Shown: in pieces, positions 1 to 8,096 of the stretch
Numbering within the stretch: the first letter of the stretch is position 1
Layout of the letters: each line of letters opens with the position of its first letter
Assembly (NCBI RefSeq): GCF_043780375.1
Contig: NZ_JAYWCU010000172.1
Span: 1-29,875, forward strand
Direction of reading: 5' to 3'
From: Emticicia sp043780375
GTDB taxonomy: Bacteria; Bacteroidota; Bacteroidia; Cytophagales; Spirosomataceae
DNA length: 29,875 bases
Made by a program: the position numbers and the translations under genes
The notes under the pieces: generated by a model
What the model was told of the DNA's origin: nothing
The model's input: the letters and a program-made list of their open reading frames with translations, nothing else
Database searches by the model: none

Positions 1-95
1 AACTTTTATCTTTTGTTAGCACTGTTCCAATGGCAATTGCCGAAATCGTTGTAAAACAAGAGCAAGGCTGGAGTTATTTGAAAGCTGGTTTATAA
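1..95 (+). CDS. 3' end of an unidentified gene (partial)
   Basis: An open frame enters from the left edge (codons in phase with base 3) and ends at TAA 93-95. It gives 30 residues ending in GWSYLKAGL, after a hydrophobic stretch containing FVSTVPMAIAEIVV. A hydrophobic segment followed by a short polar tail suggests the last membrane helix of a transporter. It faintly recalls the C-terminus of P-type ATPases, but this is too little sequence to assign a family. No terminator is visible between it and the next gene. Confidence 0.5.
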   Translation, partial: LLSFVSTVPMAIAEIVVKQEQGWSYLKAGL

Positions 96-201
96 TTGAC
101 ATTTGAATTTATCAGACGGTGTACAACACAAAAATACTTATCGTATTAAAATCGCACCTTTACACTACAAAACTTCGTAATAGATAATATCTCTAAAAAT
201 T

Positions 202-588
202 ATGTTTGGAAAAGGCTCACGATTATATAGTATTGTTGCCATGAAATGCCCAAGATGCCACGAAGGAGATGTTTTCGAAACAAGAAATCCTTACAAAAAA
301 ATGTCGGCAATACATAAAATCTGTCCTCATTGTGGCTTACGTTATGAAAAAGAAATGGGTTTCTTTTTTGGTGCAATGTACGTAAGTTATATGCTCAACA
401 TTGCTTTATTTGTTACTTGCATAGTTGCATATTTTGTAGTTTTAGACCAATATATTGAAGGTTGGTTATTGATGACTATCTACGTTTCTATCACTGTTAT
501 TTTAATTCCAGTTTATTATCGTCTTTCACGTACCATTTGGCTCAATTTCTTTCAAAGTTATGATCCCGATAAGCGTGGAACTAAATAA
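202..588 (+). CDS. DUF983 family membrane protein
   Basis: Small 128-residue protein with two CPxC knuckles (C16/C19 in CPRCHEGDVF and C41/C44 in CPHCGLRYE), followed by two membrane segments (about 55-80 and 88-107). This is the DUF983 layout: an N-terminal zinc-ribbon-like part and a membrane hairpin. The four cysteines probably bind a metal (inference). The biochemical role of the family is not established. The last 8 nt overlap the end of the convergent DUF2752 gene, so the two 3' ends are interlocked and no separate terminator fits between them. The ATG at 202 is the first start in the frame and lies upstream of the first knuckle, so it is preferred. Confidence 0.85.
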   Translation: MFGKGSRLYSIVAMKCPRCHEGDVFETRNPYKKMSAIHKICPHCGLRYEKEMGFFFGAMYVSYMLNIALFVTCIVAYFVVLDQYIEGWLLMTIYVSITVILIPVYYRLSRTIWLNFFQSYDPDKRGTK

Positions 589-994
589 TAAATAATTTCG
601 CAGATACGTTCCTGCATACAGTAAATATTGCCACAAAAATTACCAAAATAATAATAAACCTACGAGAGAATAAGAAGGATGGCATCAATTTTTTCTCGCC
701 AATTTCTTCATAAAACTTTATTCCGACTAAAGGTAAGACTAAATAAATCAAAAGGTTATAATTAAAAGCCTTAATAAAATTGCCATGTAATAGTTCATGA
801 AAAGCCCTTTGCCCCCCACAACCTGGGCAGTAAAGTCCAGTAGTTTTATAAAACAGGCATCGATAAAAGAAGGGTGTTTTAGAACCTCGCTCATCGGCAG
901 GATTATAATAAAAATAATAAGCGGTAATAGCCAACGCTACTACCGCCAATAATAATTTATAATATGCAGCGTGTCGCCCGAAGGAATTTCTCAT
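581..994 (-). CDS. DUF2752 family membrane protein
   Basis: A 137-residue protein with the DUF2752 signature YCPGCGGQRAFHELLHGN (cysteines 56 and 59) between membrane segments at about 12-30, 78-95 and 112-128. Known members are small inner-membrane proteins of unknown function, found mainly in Bacteroidota and Actinobacteria. The start codon directly abuts the stop codon of the RDD gene upstream (TAA then ATG with no gap), so the two are almost certainly translated from one mRNA and probably coupled. The 3' end overlaps the convergent DUF983 gene by 8 nt. Confidence 0.85.
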   Translation of the reverse strand: MRNSFGRHAAYYKLLLAVVALAITAYYFYYNPADERGSKTPFFYRCLFYKTTGLYCPGCGGQRAFHELLHGNFIKAFNYNLLIYLVLPLVGIKFYEEIGEKKLMPSFLFSRRFIIILVIFVAIFTVCRNVSAKLFII

Positions 995-1477
995 TTAGTC
1001 TGCACTTACAACTAACGATTTGCCAGCCATATCATGTAAATTTTGTTCTTGCTTATTGAACAAACACACCAATCCTAAAAGACCACAAGCACTTAATGTA
1101 ATAATTTTTATAATGGTACGTACAAATGCCTCACTTGTAGTCAAAGCTTCTCCAGTTTCTTTTACCACTTTGATTTTCATTGCCATTTTACCTAATGTTC
1201 CTTGTTTAGATGACGCTGTCATTAACGAATCATAAATTAAAGGCCCGACCAAGGCAACCAAAAATATCCCTCCAATGCTTATACCTGCCAAAGCAGCAGT
1301 TGCGGCGGAAACTTCATCGCCCATTTCGCCTCCACTTTCGGCAGCTTTCATGCCCATTACCGTCATAAACCCACCAAAAGGAATAAAGGCAATCATCATC
1401 ACTAAACATAATAAAATACCATCAATAATGTAGGCTATAAAGCGTTTACCAAAACCTGCAAGTTTTACATTTTCCAT
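995..1477 (-). CDS. RDD family membrane protein
   Basis: 160 residues with the RDD family pattern. Arg12 and Asp19 lie in GFGKRFIAYIIDGILL at the start of helix 1, and the second conserved Asp is in LIYDSLMTAS (about 81-90), followed by TLGKMAMKIKVV. The C-terminus, QNLHDMAGKSLVV, is the usual family ending. Three membrane segments are visible (about 14-40, 62-83 and 120-140). RDD proteins are multi-pass inner-membrane proteins; some act in ion or osmotic homeostasis, but the substrate here is unknown. It is the first gene of a two-gene unit with the abutting DUF2752 gene. Confidence 0.85.
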   Translation of the reverse strand: MENVKLAGFGKRFIAYIIDGILLCLVMMIAFIPFGGFMTVMGMKAAESGGEMGDEVSAATAALAGISIGGIFLVALVGPLIYDSLMTASSKQGTLGKMAMKIKVVKETGEALTTSEAFVRTIIKIITLSACGLLGLVCLFNKQEQNLHDMAGKSLVVSAD

Positions 1478-1602
1478 AAAATAATAGTTTAGGGTTTAGA
1501 ATTGATTAAATACTTCTACAAGTAATAAAGTTTTTTAGACATTAACAAATAGTTCCAAAAAAATCATCTTTTCATTCATACCCAAGTTCCGTTGCTAATT
1601 CG

Positions 1603-1610
1603 TAACTTTG
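1603..1610 (+). promoter_or_regulatory. Bacteroidota-type -7 promoter box for the PseC-like gene
   Basis: TAACTTTG is an exact match to the Bacteroidota -7 consensus TAnnTTTG and lies 40 bp upstream of the ATG at 1650. No convincing -33 TTTG is present at the usual distance. The box overlaps the TTG at 1608 that would be the longest possible start of the downstream frame, which argues for initiation at 1650. Confidence 0.5.
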
Positions 1611-1649
1611 AGACAATTAATAGCATTAATAATAAACATTTGCTTCAAA

Positions 1650-2804
1650 ATGAATCCTATCCCCTACGGAAAACAACACATTACTGAAGAAGATATTGCG
1701 GCAGTTATCGAAACGCTTCAATCTCCATTTTTGACTTCTGGACCAAAAGTAGCTGAATTTGAAGCAGCTTTTGCCGAATATATTGGCAGTAAATATGCCG
1801 TTGCAGTTGCCAACGGTACGGCAGCATTACATATTTCTTGCATGGCTTTAGGCGTAAATGCTGCTTCCAAAGTCATTACTGCTCCTATTACGTTTTCAGC
1901 TTCTGCCAATTGTGTGCGTTATTGTGGTGGAGAAGTACACTTTGCAGATATTGACTCTAACACCATTTTATTGGATATATACAAAGTTCGAATTTTACTT
2001 GAAAGTCATCCAAAGGGCACTTTTCAAGGCATTATTCCAATTGATTTTGCTGGTTATCCTGTTGATATGCAAGCATTTAGAAAATTAGCAGATGAATACG
2101 GGCTTTGGATTTTAGAAGATGCTTGCCATTCACCAGGAGGAAATTTTACTGATAATCAAGATATTATCCATAAATGCGGCGATTGTAGTTTGGCAGATTT
2201 AGCCATATTTTCTTTTCATCCTGTCAAACATATTGCCACTGGCGAAGGCGGAATGGTAACTACCAATGACGAGGTACTTTATAAAAAATTAAAACAATAT
2301 CGCTCGCACGGAATGATTTATCAGGGTGACCCAGCTTTGAAAGAAAATCATGGTGGTTGGTACATGGAATTGCAAGAATTAGGGTATAATTACAGAATGC
2401 CTGATGTACTTTGTAATTTAGGCATTTCGCAATTAAAGCGTGCTGATGAAGGTTTCAAAAAACGCCAATTCATTGCCAAACGCTACGATAAAGCTTTTGC
2501 GAATACCAAAGTAAAAACGATAATTCCTGATACCAATTTTAGTCATGCTTATCATCTTTACGTTATTCAAATCGAAAATCGTAAAGGTCTATATGATTAT
2601 TTACGCTCAAAAAATATTTTTGTACAAGTTCACTATGTTCCAGTACATTTGATGCCTTATTATAAGCAATTTGGGTGGAAAAAAGGAGATTTTCCTAATG
2701 CGGAAAACTATTACGAACATTGTTTGAGTATTCCGATGTATCCAACTTTGACCAACGAAGAACAAGAATTTGTTATCAAAGAGATTTTGAGTTTTGTGGG
2801 ATAA
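1650..2804 (+). CDS. pseC: UDP-4-amino-4,6-dideoxy-N-acetyl-beta-L-altrosamine transaminase-like (PseC-type) aminotransferase
   Basis: DegT/DnrJ/EryC1/StrS-fold, PLP-dependent sugar aminotransferase of 384 residues. PseC makes the 4-amino sugar intermediate of pseudaminic acid from the 4-keto sugar nucleotide, using glutamate. Visible features are the entry motif FLTSGPKVAEFE, the PLP-phosphate region NGTAALH, the acidic pair in LEDACHS (about 155-160), the Schiff-base lysine at about 193 in FSFHPVKHIATGEGGM, and NYRMPDVLCNLG. HPVK followed by TGEGG is typical of PseC rather than generic sugar aminotransferases. The frame stays open to a TTG at 1608, but that codon lies inside the probable promoter, so ATG 1650 (MNPIPYGKQHI) is chosen. 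No other pseudaminic-acid gene is nearby, so the exact sugar substrate is inferred. Confidence 0.82.
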   Translation: MNPIPYGKQHITEEDIAAVIETLQSPFLTSGPKVAEFEAAFAEYIGSKYAVAVANGTAALHISCMALGVNAASKVITAPITFSASANCVRYCGGEVHFADIDSNTILLDIYKVRILLESHPKGTFQGIIPIDFAGYPVDMQAFRKLADEYGLWILEDACHSPGGNFTDNQDIIHKCGDCSLADLAIFSFHPVKHIATGEGGMVTTNDEVLYKKLKQYRSHGMIYQGDPALKENHGGWYMELQELGYNYRMPDVLCNLGISQLKRADEGFKKRQFIAKRYDKAFANTKVKTIIPDTNFSHAYHLYVIQIENRKGLYDYLRSKNIFVQVHYVPVHLMPYYKQFGWKKGDFPNAENYYEHCLSIPMYPTLTNEEQEFVIKEILSFVG

Positions 2805-2807
2805 AAC

Positions 2808-2843
2808 AAATGTGCCACAGCATATTAGATGTGGCACATTTTC
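2808..2843. terminator. Bidirectional terminator between pseC-like gene and bshB1
   Basis: Perfect 11-bp inverted repeat (AAATGTGCCAC at 2808-2818, GTGGCACATTT at 2831-2841) with a 12-nt loop. It has Ts on the plus-strand side and, on the minus strand, a short T run read from the leading As. It starts 4 nt after the pseC-like stop and ends 7 nt before the convergent bshB1 stop, so it probably serves both. Confidence 0.75.
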
Positions 2844-2849
2844 TAAAAA

Positions 2850-3569
2850 CTAAATCAAATCAAAAAAATCATTGATACCAATCATCTTAGTTTTGGTATA
2901 ACCCTCACCAAAACTGACTCCGATTTTATGTCCCATTTCTTGTGAACGAGCTTTTAGAAACTCTAAAAACACAGGACTTGTCAAATATGATTCTGGTTCG
3001 GTGCTATTTGCATCAAAAAACTGACTTGTGTAGGCACGAATCGAGGCTTCTTTTAAATCCCAATGTTTAGAAATATCAACTACTAAATCAGGCTTGATAT
3101 AAACATCTTGTATGTAATGATATAATACTTTTGGTCGCCAAGCAACTTGCGGTGTTCCATCAGAATCGAAAGTTTGAATCATGCGTAAACCTGACAAAAA
3201 ACAAGCATCAACTGCTAATGCAGCACCTTTTCCGTGGTCTGGGTGTCGGTCTTCAATGGCATTTGCCAACACAATTTCTGGTTGATAACGGCGAATGGCA
3301 GCAATCAATTTCATTTGATGTTCTTCATCATTTCTAAAGAAACCATCTCTAAAACCCAAATTTTCTCTGGCTGAAATTTTTAAGATTTTTGATGCAGCAG
3401 CAGCCTCTAAAGCTCTAATTTGTGGTGTTCCACGTGTACCTAATTCTCCTCTTGTAAAATCTACAATTCCCACTTTTCTACCTTTTTCGATGGCAGAGGC
3501 AATTGTACCACCACACGACATTTCAGCATCATCGGGGTGAGCAGCCATTATGAGTATATCTAATTTCAT
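2850..3569 (-). CDS. bshB1: N-acetyl-alpha-D-glucosaminyl L-malate deacetylase BshB1 (bacillithiol biosynthesis)
   Basis: 239-residue PIG-L/LmbE-family zinc deacetylase, the family's normal length. BshB1 removes the acetyl group from GlcNAc-malate to give GlcN-malate, the second step of bacillithiol synthesis in the cytoplasm. The zinc motif is HPDDAE (His11, Asp14), with a further motif HPDHGKG (His109, His112). DFTRGELGTRGT (38-49) and RENLGFRDGFF (68-78) are BshB1 hallmarks. bshA and bshC are not in the window. A MITE-like element begins immediately upstream: only its TAA target duplication separates it from the ATG, so the whole 5' leader is element-derived. No Shine-Dalgarno sequence is visible, which is common in this phylum. 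Confidence 0.92.
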   Translation of the reverse strand: MKLDILIMAAHPDDAEMSCGGTIASAIEKGRKVGIVDFTRGELGTRGTPQIRALEAAAASKILKISARENLGFRDGFFRNDEEHQMKLIAAIRRYQPEIVLANAIEDRHPDHGKGAALAVDACFLSGLRMIQTFDSDGTPQVAWRPKVLYHYIQDVYIKPDLVVDISKHWDLKEASIRAYTSQFFDANSTEPESYLTSPVFLEFLKARSQEMGHKIGVSFGEGYTKTKMIGINDFFDLI

Positions 3570-3734
3570 TAAGAGGTTGTTTAAGTTTTTTTTGCTGGTA
3601 AAAAATGATATATTTTTGACTTAATCAAGGTTGAAAAAGTGAAATTTTGCGAGCAAAATGAGTCTTTTTTAAACGAAGAGTATGTTAAAAAGGTGTATTT
3701 TAAGCCCAAATCAAAAAACTTAAACAACCTCTAA
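3570..3734. mobile_element. MITE-like element with 19-bp TIRs and TAA target duplication
   Basis: A 159-bp non-coding element (3573-3731) is bounded by perfect 19-bp inverted repeats: GAGGTTGTTTAAGTTTTTT at 3573-3591 and its complement at 3713-3731. Direct TAA repeats flank it on both sides (3570-3572 and 3732-3734). The 3-bp TNA-type duplication and the GAGGTTGTTTAA-like end resemble IS5-superfamily (IS427/IS1031-type) elements; that family call is from general knowledge, not a search. It has no ORF of meaningful length, so it would need a transposase in trans. It contains a smaller inverted repeat, ATTTTGC-GA-GCAAAAT, near 3645-3660. Confidence 0.72.
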
Positions 3735-3779
3735 TACGATATTCTAAAAAGTTTTACTTGAAATGAATCTTCAATATAT

Positions 3780-3815
3780 AAAAAAAAAAGCGACGTAAAT
3801 AGTTTCACGTCGCTT
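3780..3815 (-). terminator. Intrinsic terminator of the M23 peptidase gene
   Basis: Read on the minus strand: stem AAGCGACGT (3815-3807), 10-nt loop, ACGTCGCTT (3796-3788), then an uninterrupted T run. This is a textbook intrinsic terminator about 25 bp after the stop at 3840. It keeps transcription of the peptidase gene out of the MITE-like element and bshB1. Confidence 0.85.
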
Positions 3816-3839
3816 AAAATATTATTTTAGAAAATCAAG

Positions 3840-4964
3840 TTATCTTATTCTCAAACGATAACCTGCTCTCAGTCGAGTATAAGATTTAATATGATTGAGT
3901 TTGCAAAGTTCAGCAACTGTTGTATTTTTCTTTGACGCTATTTCAGAAAGGGAACTTCCTGAAGCTACACGAATCCAAATTTTTCTATTAACTTTTACTG
4001 GCTCATCAAATTCAAAATCACCTTTATTTGCACCTCCCCTCAAATAATCATACACACGAGAGGTCATTAAAAACTCTTGCGAAGTAATATTGATTTGCGA
4101 AGGGCTAAAATTAAAGATATTTTTTGGATCAAATGGATTACCCTCATAACGAGTTTCAAAATGAAGGTGTGGACCTGAACTACGGCCTGTGCTTCCGCCT
4201 TTACCAATTTCATCTCCTGCTTTTACAATGGTATTTGCCTCAAAATTTATTTTGGATAAGTGCCCATAAAGTGTTTCCAAACCATTATAATGTCTGATAA
4301 CAACGCAACGGCCATACGCACCTTGTACACGTGCCAATCGAATAATGCCATCGAAAGCAGCATAAACAGGGTCGCCAGTTTCGAGATCAAGGTCTTGGCC
4401 TGTGTGCCAGCGTTTCCATCTCCAACCAAAAGGTGAATTTGTTACGCCTTTACTTAGAGGTCCAGCCCAATATCTTCCTTGAGAAATATCGTATAGTTGA
4501 ATCGGCACAACATCGTCATATTCTTTAGCATCAATGCCATAAGGGTCAACAGTGTCGGTGTCCCAAACAGAGAAGTAGCTGGCAATTTTCACCATATCTT
4601 CACTTCCTTGAAACTGGGCTTCATCTTCTATTTCAACAATCTGAATTTGTCCTTCGTCAATAGTTGAAGTATCTTCATGCACGGCAGTATTAAGCTCTTT
4701 GATAGGCTCTATTTTGGGTGCAGGAAGCGATTCATTTACTTTTGGAGCTTCAAATTCATTGACAAACCTTAACTTTGGTTCTTCTTCAAAACTAAATTCG
4801 TCATCTTCTTTTGAAGCTTTATTAAAGTTTTTGTCTTTAGATTTTGAATCTTTCTGATTTGATGGAATATTTGGTTTATTCAACCTAATTCCTCTTTCTC
4901 TTTGGGCAAAAATTGCTCCTGAAATAGAGACTATAAAGAAAATTGATAATATAATCTTTTTCAT
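3840..4964 (-). CDS. Secreted M23 family metallopeptidase with C-terminal LysM domain
   Basis: 374 residues. The signal peptide MKKIILSIFFIVSISGAIFAQ is followed by a charged, Lys/Glu/Pro-rich linker (about 22-125), an M23 (LytM/lysostaphin-type) domain at about 175-285 and a LysM domain at about 328-374. The zinc motifs are complete: HTGQD (His187, Asp191) and HLHFE (His266, His268). GHLSKI and GGSTGRSSGPHLHFE are standard family features, so it should be an active peptidoglycan endopeptidase in the periplasm rather than a degenerate EnvC/NlpD-like activator. The LysM sits after the catalytic domain and would anchor it to glycan strands. It has its own terminator. The intergenic gap to trxB upstream is 104 bp, so co-transcription is uncertain. 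Confidence 0.9.
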   Translation of the reverse strand: MKKIILSIFFIVSISGAIFAQRERGIRLNKPNIPSNQKDSKSKDKNFNKASKEDDEFSFEEEPKLRFVNEFEAPKVNESLPAPKIEPIKELNTAVHEDTSTIDEGQIQIVEIEDEAQFQGSEDMVKIASYFSVWDTDTVDPYGIDAKEYDDVVPIQLYDISQGRYWAGPLSKGVTNSPFGWRWKRWHTGQDLDLETGDPVYAAFDGIIRLARVQGAYGRCVVIRHYNGLETLYGHLSKINFEANTIVKAGDEIGKGGSTGRSSGPHLHFETRYEGNPFDPKNIFNFSPSQINITSQEFLMTSRVYDYLRGGANKGDFEFDEPVKVNRKIWIRVASGSSLSEIASKKNTTVAELCKLNHIKSYTRLRAGYRLRIR

Positions 4965-5068
4965 GCTTCAATTAATTGGGGTTTACAGCACGTAAAATAT
5001 TACTGAAAATTGTGTCAAAATTGATTTTAATGTACACAATCCGTAACAATTTTAGGAATTTTATTCGA

Positions 5069-6010
5069 TTAATGCAAGTCTTTTCCAGCTAAATATCGCT
5101 CTGCATCAAGGGCTGCCATGCAACCCGAACCCGCGGCTGTTACAGCCTGACGGTAAATTTTGTCTTGTGCATCGCCACAAGCAAACACGCCTTCGATATT
5201 GGTTCGACTGCTTCCTTTTTCGGTTTCAAGGTAGCCAGCTTCGTCCATTGTCAGATAACCATCAAATATTTGAGTATTGGGTTGATGTCCGATTGCAACA
5301 AAAAACCCTGTTACGTCAATAATTTTTTCTTCTTTACTAATTGTATTTCTAATTTTTGCTCCTATTACACCATCTTCGCCCAAAACTTCAACGGTTTCGG
5401 TATTGAAAAGAATCTCAATATTTGACGTAGCTTTTACACGTTGTTGCATAATCAAAGACGCTCGAAACTCATCTCTTCGCACCAACATAAATACTTTTTT
5501 ACAAAGTTTCGATAAATAATGTGCCTCTTCACAAGCAGTATCACCTGCTCCTACGATAGCCACATCTTGCCCTCTAAAGAAAAATCCATCGCATACTGCA
5601 CAAGCCGAAACTCCATAGCCGTTCAAACGTTGCTCCGACTCCAAACCAAGCCATTTTGCCGAAGCACCAGTAGCTATAACAACAGTTGAAGCAGTAATTT
5701 CGTGTGAACCATCAATAATTACTTTATGTGCCATTGGTATTGAAAAATCTACTTTTGTTGCCATTCCGTATCGATTATCTAAGCCAAAACGCTCGGCTTG
5801 CTTTCTGAAATCTTCCATCATTTCGGGTCCTTGTATGCCTTCTGGATATCCAGGATAATTTTCAACGTCGGTTGTAATGGTGAGTTGTCCGCCTGGCTGA
5901 CCGCCTTGATACATTAATGGTTTTAGTCCTGCTCTTGCTGCATAAATTGCAGCTGTATAACCTGCCGGCCCTGAACCCAAAATCAATACTTCTGCTTTTT
6001 CTTGTGTCAT
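5069..6010 (-). CDS. trxB: Thioredoxin reductase (NADPH)
   Basis: 313 residues, normal for low-molecular-weight TrxB, which passes electrons from NADPH through FAD to thioredoxin. The FAD site is GSGPAGYTAAIYAARAG (12-28). The redox-active pair is Cys137/Cys140 in SACAVCDG, in the second Rossmann domain with NADPH motif VGAGDTACEEA (about 153-163). The C-terminal FAD contact is GVFACGDAQDKIYRQAVTAAG (about 274-294). The CAVC form (rather than CATC) is a normal variant. The nearby bacillithiol gene bshB1 suggests two parallel thiol systems, but the two genes are not in one operon. Confidence 0.96.
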   Translation of the reverse strand: MTQEKAEVLILGSGPAGYTAAIYAARAGLKPLMYQGGQPGGQLTITTDVENYPGYPEGIQGPEMMEDFRKQAERFGLDNRYGMATKVDFSIPMAHKVIIDGSHEITASTVVIATGASAKWLGLESEQRLNGYGVSACAVCDGFFFRGQDVAIVGAGDTACEEAHYLSKLCKKVFMLVRRDEFRASLIMQQRVKATSNIEILFNTETVEVLGEDGVIGAKIRNTISKEEKIIDVTGFFVAIGHQPNTQIFDGYLTMDEAGYLETEKGSSRTNIEGVFACGDAQDKIYRQAVTAAGSGCMAALDAERYLAGKDLH

Positions 6011-6101
6011 AATCTACTTTGCTTTTAGCTTTTTTGCTTTCAGCATTTTACATTTATAGTGATTCTAAAACTATTTCAATAAGAACACTTTTTTGAAGGT
6101 G

Positions 6102-6133
6102 CAAAGTTCGTCAAAAAAGCCGTAATAGGCAAG
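6102..6133 (-). promoter_or_regulatory. Possible promoter of trxB
   Basis: On the minus strand a -7-like box GAACTTTG (6109-6102; one mismatch to TAnnTTTG) is preceded, 20 nt upstream, by CTTG (6133-6130) as a weak -33 element. Position fits trxB, which starts 92 bp downstream. Both boxes are imperfect. Confidence 0.3.
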
Positions 6134-6134
6134 T

Positions 6135-8024
6135 TTACAAAATCTTCATTTCGATTCGGCGATTGATTTGTCGATTTTCTTCCGAATCATTTGGCAACAT
6201 TGGCTTGCTCGAACCATAACCAATCGACCTGATATTCAGCACATTAGTACCGTTATTTAATAAATAATTTACTACCGCTAAGGCTCTTTTTTCAGATAAT
6301 ATCTGATTTTCAGAATCTTTACCAACGTTATCTGTATGTCCTGATATTTCGACTTTTAGGGTTGGATTTTGCTTCAACAGTTTTTGTAATTTGTCTAATT
6401 CAGCAAAAGATTCTGAGCGTAAATCGAATTTTCCAGAGTCAAAAAAAATATTGTTTAATACTTCTTTTACATCTTTTCTGATTGGCTCTAAAAGTACATT
6501 GATTGTTTTTCCTCCTGCATCAGTTTTTTCAGAAAAATCGAAAGTCAGGCTTTTAAAAAAATAATTATTCTTACTAACAAAAAGTCCATATTGGCTACCG
6601 TTTGGCAAAACAGCGGTATATTCTCCTGACAAAGAATCAGATTTTATTTTTTGCAAAGCGACGGTCGCTCCTGCTTGGTTGGTTTTCAAATCAACTAATT
6701 CAATTTCTGCTGAAATATTTTTCTTTGTTTGGGCATCTCGCACAATTCCTTTCACAACATTTACCCTTATAATTTTATCAGAAAGTTCCTTCGGAATATC
6801 AAATTGAAATAGTTTTACTGACGATTTTATATCTGAAGAATAATAGCCTTTTTTCCCATCAGATGTAATAAAAAGTGCAACTTGGTCTTCGTAAGTATTG
6901 ATTGGGTAACCCAAATTTTCAGGTTTTGTATAAATACCTGATTTTTGCTCAGTCATGAATAAATCTAATCCTCCCATGCCTATCAAACCATCAGAAGCGA
7001 AGAAAAGTGTATGCCCATTTGCATGGATAAATGGCGAAATTTCATCATTTAAAGTATTGATTGTATTTCCTAAGTTTGTTGCTTTAGTCCAATTTTCATT
7101 TTCCCCTAACTCGCTCATCCACAAATCTTTACGACCATATCCTTTGGGTCGTTCGGATGAAAAGTATAAGATTCTGCCATCATTAGAAAGGCTTGGTTGT
7201 GCATCCCAAAATGGAGAATTAATTTTTTCTCCTAAATTTTGTGGTGTACTCCACTCCTCTCCCACTTTCTTGGAAATGTACAAGTCGCAACTTCCAAAAG
7301 TATCTTTGCCATCGCAACTCGTAAACACTAAAGTATGCCCATCGGCCGAAATACTGCAAGTACCTTCGTTATATGGTGAATTGATTTTTGAAGAAATGCT
7401 CTTAGGTTCAGTCCAATTGCCCTCTTTTAGTTGTGAAGTATATAAATTTTCATCGCCATCATCAGAACGAGCCGTAAAAATAAGCGTTTCATTATCGGCG
7501 GTTAAAACAGGGAAATATTGTTTGTTTTTGAAATTAATAGTGTTTCCCATTTCTACCGAACTAAAATTCATTGACTTTTTTTGAGCTTCTATTCCAAAAC
7601 TGCATTGCTCAATTTGCTTAGTCAATTGCTTAACTATCGGACTATTGGGTGAAGAGTTTTTTAATGAAAACGATAAATATTGTTTTGCTTTTTCGTAGTT
7701 CCCAACTCGCATTAACCGTGTTCCGATATAGGTATAGGCTTGCGTAAACGTCAATTCGTTAGGCTTTAGTTCAATAGCTTTACCATAAAATTTCAAGGCA
7801 TTTTCTTGATTTCGAGTTGATTCATAGAATTGCCCCAACTTAAAAAAAGCATCAGAATAAGTCGAATCGGTTTTGATTGCTTTGAAAAAATTTTCATTTG
7901 CCTCGGCAGATTTACGTTCAGCAAGATTTTTAAGGGCTTTATCGTAAAAATCCTTTGCTTTTGGGTTTTGAGCGAAAATATTGATAGATAAAAAAAAGAA
8001 TAGAACAATAAATATTCTTTGCAT
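6135..8024 (-). CDS. TPR / PD40 beta-propeller / OmpA-like protein, PorE-type architecture
   Basis: 629-residue exported protein. The signal peptide MQRIFIVLFFFLSINIFAQ is followed by TPR repeats (about 20-145), PD40/WD40-like propeller blades (about 170-415; repeats such as DGHTLVFTS, DGRILYFSS, NGHTLFFAS and DGKKGYYSS), a carboxypeptidase-regulatory-like beta domain (about 425-510) and an OmpA_C peptidoglycan-binding domain (about 520-629; NNIFFDSGKFDL, SGHTDNVG, NRRIEMKIL). This domain order is that of T9SS component PorE of Porphyromonas gingivalis, which links the secretion ring to peptidoglycan. Bacteroidota carry several paralogues of this layout, so the PorE role is inferred. PorE is described as a lipoprotein, whereas this signal ends in FAQ without an obvious lipobox cysteine, which argues for caution. 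Confidence 0.85.
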   Translation of the reverse strand: MQRIFIVLFFFLSINIFAQNPKAKDFYDKALKNLAERKSAEANENFFKAIKTDSTYSDAFFKLGQFYESTRNQENALKFYGKAIELKPNELTFTQAYTYIGTRLMRVGNYEKAKQYLSFSLKNSSPNSPIVKQLTKQIEQCSFGIEAQKKSMNFSSVEMGNTINFKNKQYFPVLTADNETLIFTARSDDGDENLYTSQLKEGNWTEPKSISSKINSPYNEGTCSISADGHTLVFTSCDGKDTFGSCDLYISKKVGEEWSTPQNLGEKINSPFWDAQPSLSNDGRILYFSSERPKGYGRKDLWMSELGENENWTKATNLGNTINTLNDEISPFIHANGHTLFFASDGLIGMGGLDLFMTEQKSGIYTKPENLGYPINTYEDQVALFITSDGKKGYYSSDIKSSVKLFQFDIPKELSDKIIRVNVVKGIVRDAQTKKNISAEIELVDLKTNQAGATVALQKIKSDSLSGEYTAVLPNGSQYGLFVSKNNYFFKSLTFDFSEKTDAGGKTINVLLEPIRKDVKEVLNNIFFDSGKFDLRSESFAELDKLQKLLKQNPTLKVEISGHTDNVGKDSENQILSEKRALAVVNYLLNNGTNVLNIRSIGYGSSKPMLPNDSEENRQINRRIEMKIL

Positions 8025-8075
8025 AATTTTTAGTTTAGAAAATTTATTTTAAAACGTTCAACATCAATTCTTTGT

Positions 8076-8083
8076 TATCTTTG
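8076..8083 (+). promoter_or_regulatory. -7 promoter box for hemJ
   Basis: TATCTTTG followed by C is an exact TAnnTTTG match about 94 bp upstream of the hemJ ATG, in a gap between divergent genes. A clear -33 TTTG is missing. Transcription would begin near 8090, just before the leader hairpin. Confidence 0.5.
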
Positions 8084-8096
8084 CAAGTAAATAAAA

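Noticed and set aside
6955..7584. A 209-codon plus-strand frame opposite the PorE-like gene
   Set aside because: Lies entirely antisense to conserved PD40 blades and its composition (Pro/Ser/Phe/Lys) is what the antisense of such a gene gives.
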